A stretch of 10,803 nucleotides of DNA from Chlamydomonas sphaeroides. Taxonomy: Eukaryota; Chlorophyta; Chlorophyceae; Chlamydomonadales; Chlamydomonadaceae. The notes under the pieces were generated by a model that saw only the letters and a list, made by a program, of their open reading frames with translations, was not told the DNA's origin and made no database searches. Position numbers and translations under genes: made by a program. Of this stretch, positions 7,680-10,803 are shown one piece after another. Within the stretch, counting starts at the first letter, position 1. Every line of letters starts with the position of its first letter. The stretch covers positions 1 through 10,803 of the forward strand of contig BDDC01000759.1 in NCBI GenBank assembly GCA_001662425.1, read 5' to 3'.

Positions 7680-8221
7680 GTACACAGCGTGCTGTGGTAG
7701 CGAGTCTTGCCGTGCGAGACGGCGCGCCACAAGTCACACGTACCCCAGCCTTCCGACACGCGATAGTGACCAGCCTTGTCAGTATGTGTTGGCTGCTTGG
7801 GCGCGTGTGTCCTAGCTTACAGGGAGCATAACGTCCTTAACAATGAGGGAGGGCCGCAGCCTGGAATGTCGCGTGGCTTGGCCCTGCGGCCCGCGTGTCG
7901 CCCGCTTGCCCCAGGAGGCCTCCTGTGTGGGCGGAGCCCACACGGCCGGCTAGGACCGACCGGGACACTCCTGGGAGGACCCGTAGGGTTCATGCCCAAT
8001 CGTACGGCACATCTGCCGCAAGCCCATTTGGGTGGCGTGGGTCGGCCAGCCGCGATAAGCTAGAGAGACACACTACTCCTACTGCCGTGTGCCCCGGTTT
8101 CAAAGACCGGGCGCCATCGTTCGTGGATGCAGTCGGGAGCTCCGTTTCCACCAGAGCTCGGCATCCCCGTGGTCTCCTACAAGGTGCGCTCTCCTTGCGC
8201 ACCGTAGCAGGTTAACTCGTG
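7680..8221. other. Intergenic stretch with a hairpin cluster
   Basis: About 540 bases between two minus-strand genes with no coding frame I trust. It contains perfect inverted repeats: a 14-base palindrome CAGGAGGCCTCCTG at 7912-7925; an 8-bp stem GTGTGGGC/GCCCACAC with a GGA loop at 7925-7943; a 6-bp stem CCCGGT/ACCGGG with a 7-base loop at 8093-8111; and a 7-bp stem GGTGCGC/GCGCACC with a 7-base loop at 8183-8203. None forms a tRNA cloverleaf. They could be parts of a structured RNA, a remnant of a mobile element, or chance in GC-rich DNA. Confidence 0.55.
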
Positions 8222-8226
8222 TTACA
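8222..8226 (-). terminator. TGTAA polyadenylation signal
   Basis: TTACA on the plus strand reads TGTAA on the minus strand, the standard polyadenylation signal of chlorophycean algae. It lies about 175 bases past the TGA at 8404-8402 of the minus-strand gene upstream, a normal 3' leader length. Confidence 0.5.
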
Positions 8227-8401
8227 TCTTGGCTTCCCCCCAAAACGCCAGGCCTGCCCACGTGTCTACCAGACTGCCGCGCGGCTCACACGCCAGGCCA
8301 GCACACCCGACGCCCCTGCCCTTGCACGGACCACTTCATGTTCCACCCCAGCAACCGCTCCTTGTCTGTACCGGGGTTTGCAGCAGCCCCGCCGCTCGCC
8401 C

Positions 8402-9092
8402 TCAGCGCAGAGCCCCCGACGCCTGGCCCCCGGGCGCCCCGTCGGGCTTCACCGCGGCCAGGCATAGCGCCTGCATCTGCTCCGCGGCGAACGACACCAG
8501 GGCCTCCTCCTCGGCCTGGGGGGGGCCAGGGGCCAGGGAAGAAGGGACGGAGCCACGGGTGGGGGCGGGAGCCACGTTGGGGCCATCGGGGTGAGCTCCG
8601 CGGGCAGCAGCCGCCACGGGGACGCACCCAGCCCAAGCGGCTCGCCCAGGCACCCGCACCCGCCCGCAAGCCGCCCTGCTGTGCCGCATGTTGCCAACCC
8701 CATTCCCCAATGCGCGCCGCCACCACACGGGTGGGGCCTCCCGCGGCACTGCCGGCCAGCAGGCGAGCAGGCGAGCAGGCGAGCAGGCCGCTGTTCTGCA
8801 GGTCGGGGGCCCCGCACCTCCGCTCGCCCCCCGCCGCGGGGGCCCCCGACCCCCCTTCCCCTGGGCCCCACCAGCGTCCAGCGCGGCAGCACCGAGTCCT
8901 GCGCGCTGCGCTTGCACTTGGACTCGTAGCGCCTGGCGGCGGTGACGGTGGCGGTGGGGGGGATGTACCATGGGAGTAACGAACTAGTTGCGAACCTCCA
9001 AGCGTAAGCCCGGGCCCAAAGCTGATAGCCTCCCGCCCAGTTACCATAAGTTGTTGAGCGGCCTGCGCCGCTTCGAGCTCCGCGGTGGCCAT
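8402..9092 (-). CDS. Unrecognised small protein, at least three coding exons
   Basis: Three coding-like segments lie on the minus strand. The first is 9092-9045, ATG in an excellent context (CACCATGGCC), encoding MATAELEAAQAAQQLM before donor GTAACT. The second, 8932-8872, follows a pyrimidine-rich CCAG acceptor; its best frame (RYESKCKRSAQDSVLPRWTL) has G or C at every third position. The third, 8515-8402, encodes AEEEALVSFAAEQMQALCLA and ends at TGA; third positions are again mostly G/C. Segments two and three join in phase. Segment one does not join segment two in phase at the CAG acceptor. It would if the acceptor were the GAG just before 8922, giving a 70-residue protein. Or segment one could be read in another frame with an upstream start. 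The intron at 8871-8516 may hide another exon. The mature protein looks short, helical and Ala/Glu-rich. No family is recognised. Confidence 0.5.
8761..8784. repeat. 8-bp tandem repeat AGGCGAGC x3
   Basis: Three perfect copies of AGGCGAGC, with a partial copy on each side, lie inside the 356-base intron (8871-8516) of the small-protein gene. Confidence 0.9.
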
Positions 9093-9256
9093 GGTGTAGT
9101 CGTGGCGTTGACAACGGCAGGCTGCTCTACGCTGTACTACACTACCCTAGTGGCCCGGACCGGCCTTTCACGGACACGTTCGCGATCGCTATGGGGCGTA
9201 GGCGGCCGCGTGCGAGTGCGTGCGTGAGATGCGGACCCGTCGGCAGCCCCACTCAC

Positions 9257-9400
9257 CTGCACAGCGGTCAGGCGGCAGCCACGATCGACACATGCATGGG
9301 GACAGGTGGACGGAGGCGTGAGGAGACGCAGAAGGCCACAGAGGCCCCCATGTGTCGTGAACGCAGTGCATGCGTGTGCGCGCTCTGAGGGACTTATGAA
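9257..9400 (-). other. Probable 5' untranslated exon of the small-protein gene
   Basis: A near-perfect splice donor, CAG followed by GTGAGT, occurs on the minus strand at the 9257/9256 junction. The matching acceptor is probably the CAG at 9124-9122, giving an intron of about 135 bases and placing the ATG at 9092 in the next exon. Upstream, an AT-rich TATA-like element lies at 9425-9434. The exon stays open in two frames but shows no coding bias, so I read it as a leader. If it codes, the start could be one of its ATGs (for example 9288). Confidence 0.45.
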
Positions 9401-9414
9401 AGGCGCGGCGAGTA

Positions 9415-9437
9415 AAGTAAAGAATATATGTATAAGT
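9415..9437 (-). promoter_or_regulatory. TATA-like AT-rich promoter element
   Basis: The minus strand reads CTTATACATATATTC across this stretch, an AT-rich island in very GC-rich DNA. It lies about 160 bases before the strong donor at 9257 and suits a TATA box for the minus-strand gene ending at 8402. The plus strand is also TATA-like (TATATGTATA at 9425-9434), so direction rests on the downstream gene. Confidence 0.4.
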
Positions 9438-9555
9438 AAGTGAGAGTGTGCGCAAAGGCGGATATATGATACGTAAGGGCGCAGGAGATGGGGCGACGGG
9501 GAACGAGGGGGAATGGGGAGAGGGGAAGAGGAGGGGGAGGAGGGCATCCTCACCC

Positions 9556-10707
9556 TCAGCAGCAGCGCTCCAGCGCAGGGGCCGGGGCGAGGGCGTTGCC
9601 ATGGGGCGCGGGGCCGCTGGTCGGCCACCGGTGCCGCGGGCGCCCGGCCCATGCCCCGTCACAAGGGCACAGGCGCAAGCCCTTTAGGTGGGGCGCCCAC
9701 GCCACGCCCCTTGCCCCCTCCGCTGCCTCCGCGCCCCGCCGTCCCGCTCCCCGCCTCCACTCCAGCCCCGCCCTGCCCTCCCGTGCCTCCGCCCCACCCT
9801 TCCATTCCGTCCTTTCTCCCCCGCGGCCCCACCTGTCGTACTCTGCCGTGTCGCCCGCGCCCGTGGCCACCAGCAGCAGCCAGCGCGGCGGCAGCGCGGC
9901 CCACAGCCCCGCCAGCCGGCCGTCGGTGCGGGCAAGCACCTCATCCAGCGCCGCCTCGCTATAGTCGGGGCCGGGCCCGGGAGGGGCGGAGTTGGAGGCT
10001 GGAGGGCCCGCCTTGCCGGCACCGGCATCGCTGCCGGCACCGGAGGCCGACGCGCTGGCGCTGGCGCCGTCGCCGCCGTTCGCCGCGGCTTTGGCCTCCG
10101 CCGCCACGCGCTGCTGCTCCTCCTCCTGGCGTGCCAGGTGCTTCGCCCTGCGGGGTGGCATGCAATGGTAGAGGTTGCGAGAGCCGTGACAATGGTCCCA
10201 GCGCGGGGTGGGGACAGCGCTCGCGTGCGAGGCGGCGACCCTGCCAACGCTTCAGCCCACCTGCAGCCCACCTGCAGCCCACCTGCAGCCCGCCTGCGAC
10301 CGCCCGCCGATCGCCTCGCTGTGACCACCTCTCCCTCCGCCCCCGCCCCCCCCCCGGCCCCCAAGCTCGCCTCCTGAACAGGAACGTGGCCAGCTCCGTG
10401 ACCTGGGTCCACACGAACCCGCAGCTGCCGCCCGCCGCCTGCCGCCCCGCGGCCGCCGCCGCCTCGTCGTCCGAGGCCGCGGGCACCGCCGCGGTGGCGC
10501 CCGTCACGTACCTGCGGGCCAGGGGGAGGGGAGGAGGGGGAGGAGGGGGCCGTGGGAGGGGGGGCATGGGGGAAGGGGCAGGTGGCAGAGGCGCGGTCGC
10601 CGTGGGCCGTTCACCTCGAGCGGTCGGTGCAGGCGGCGACAGGGCGTGGGGTGCGGCTCATACCCCAGCGCGCCGCAGCCGCCCCAGCAGTTCACCATGG
10701 GCCTGTA
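9556..10707 (-). CDS. C-terminal part of SDN5/Rex1-type RNA exonuclease
   Basis: This family trims small or structural RNAs with an N-terminal DEDDh 3'-5' exonuclease domain, which here would lie beyond the right edge. What is seen is the tail. Exons 10707-10664, 10511-10371, 10147-9833 and perhaps 9616-9556 join in phase as 186 residues. Landmarks: SDDE at 28-31, FVWTQVTEL at 47-55, and LPPRWLLLVATGAGDTAEYD at about 147-166. The same order (SDDE, FVWTQ-x-x-EL, variable acidic or Ala-rich linker, LP...LIVATG-x-GDTA) is what I recall for plant SDN5-like proteins; Rex1/Rnh70 has a similar SGTGDP ending. Between them is a Glu/Gln/Ala helix (residues 65-80) and a Ser/Ala/Gly linker. The second donor appears to be GC (AG followed by GCGAGC). 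After residue 166, either an intron leads to a 19-residue end (ERCC), or the frame reads straight to the same TGA. The family's usual basic segment after GDTA is missing in both. Confidence 0.72.
10253..10296. repeat. 11-bp tandem repeat, four copies
   Basis: CAGCCCACCTG is repeated three times exactly and a fourth time with one change (CAGCCCGCCTG). It lies in the intron at 10370-10148 of the exonuclease gene. On the gene's strand each unit reads CAGGTGGGCTG, so each carries a CAG-GTGGGC word that resembles a splice donor. Confidence 0.95.
10512..10663 (-). other. Exonuclease intron with strong pyrimidine tract
   Basis: This 152-base intron begins GTATGA and ends CCCGCAG on the minus strand. 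The plus strand here is a G/A-rich tract (10520-10575), so the minus strand has a long C/T tract before the acceptor, as expected of an algal intron. Confidence 0.6.
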
Positions 10708-10765
10708 CTCAGCCCCTGCCCGCCCCTGACCCCTGTGTCCCTCCGGCCCCTCCACCGCTTCCCCG

Positions 10766-10798
<33 letters not shown>
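10766..10798. repeat. 33-base poly-C run
   Basis: An unbroken run of 33 C sits 5 bases from the right edge. On the exonuclease gene's strand it is poly-G, upstream of the exon starting at 10707 and presumably inside an intron. Runs of this length are prone to sequencing and assembly error, so the true length may differ. Confidence 0.95.
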
Positions 10799-10800
<2 letters not shown>

Positions 10801-10803
10801 CCC

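Noticed and set aside
8093..8111. tRNA-like TTCAAA loop in a stem
   Set aside because: No acceptor, D or anticodon arms can be placed around it.
10253..10296. Possible CRISPR-like array
   Set aside because: The 11-base units are directly adjacent with no spacers; it is a minisatellite inside an intron.

Overview
This looks like nuclear DNA of a GC-rich unicellular green alga, most likely a Chlamydomonas-type chlorophyte. That is an inference. It rests on short exons with very high G/C at third codon positions, GT-AG introns of roughly 90-360 bases, alanine/glycine/proline-rich linkers, many GC-rich minisatellites, and a TGTAA element (the usual polyadenylation signal in this group) downstream of one gene. 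There are no bacterial-style operons or ribosome binding sites. Because the genes are spliced, simple open frames mislead here. The gene models below were built by hand from splice sites, reading phase and protein motifs.

Layout. Positions 1-2450 hold minisatellites and weak open frames, with no gene I can name. A six-exon plus-strand gene at 2452-3888 encodes a 230-residue protein whose N-terminal half is a clear forkhead-associated (FHA) phosphopeptide-binding domain. Positions 3889-5511 have no firm gene, but hold the second copy of a diverged dispersed repeat whose first copy lies at 1742-1851. At 5512-5904 is an unspliced plus-strand open frame with less GC-biased codons. Three minus-strand genes follow. 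The first (7578-6380, four exons) encodes a 244-residue unrecognised protein with a basic Lys/Ala-rich linker. The second (about 9430-8222) probably encodes a small unrecognised protein. The third (10707-9556, running off the right edge) encodes the C-terminal tail of an RNA exonuclease like plant SDN5 or fungal Rex1/Rnh70. The right edge ends in a 33-base C run.

The three minus-strand genes lie head to tail, but nothing shows they work together, and the FHA gene points the other way. The firmest results are the FHA gene, where every splice phase fits, and the exonuclease tail, which appears to contain a GC-AG intron. The most useful leads are the unrecognised 244-residue protein, the dispersed repeat pair, and a cluster of perfect hairpins at 7912-8203.
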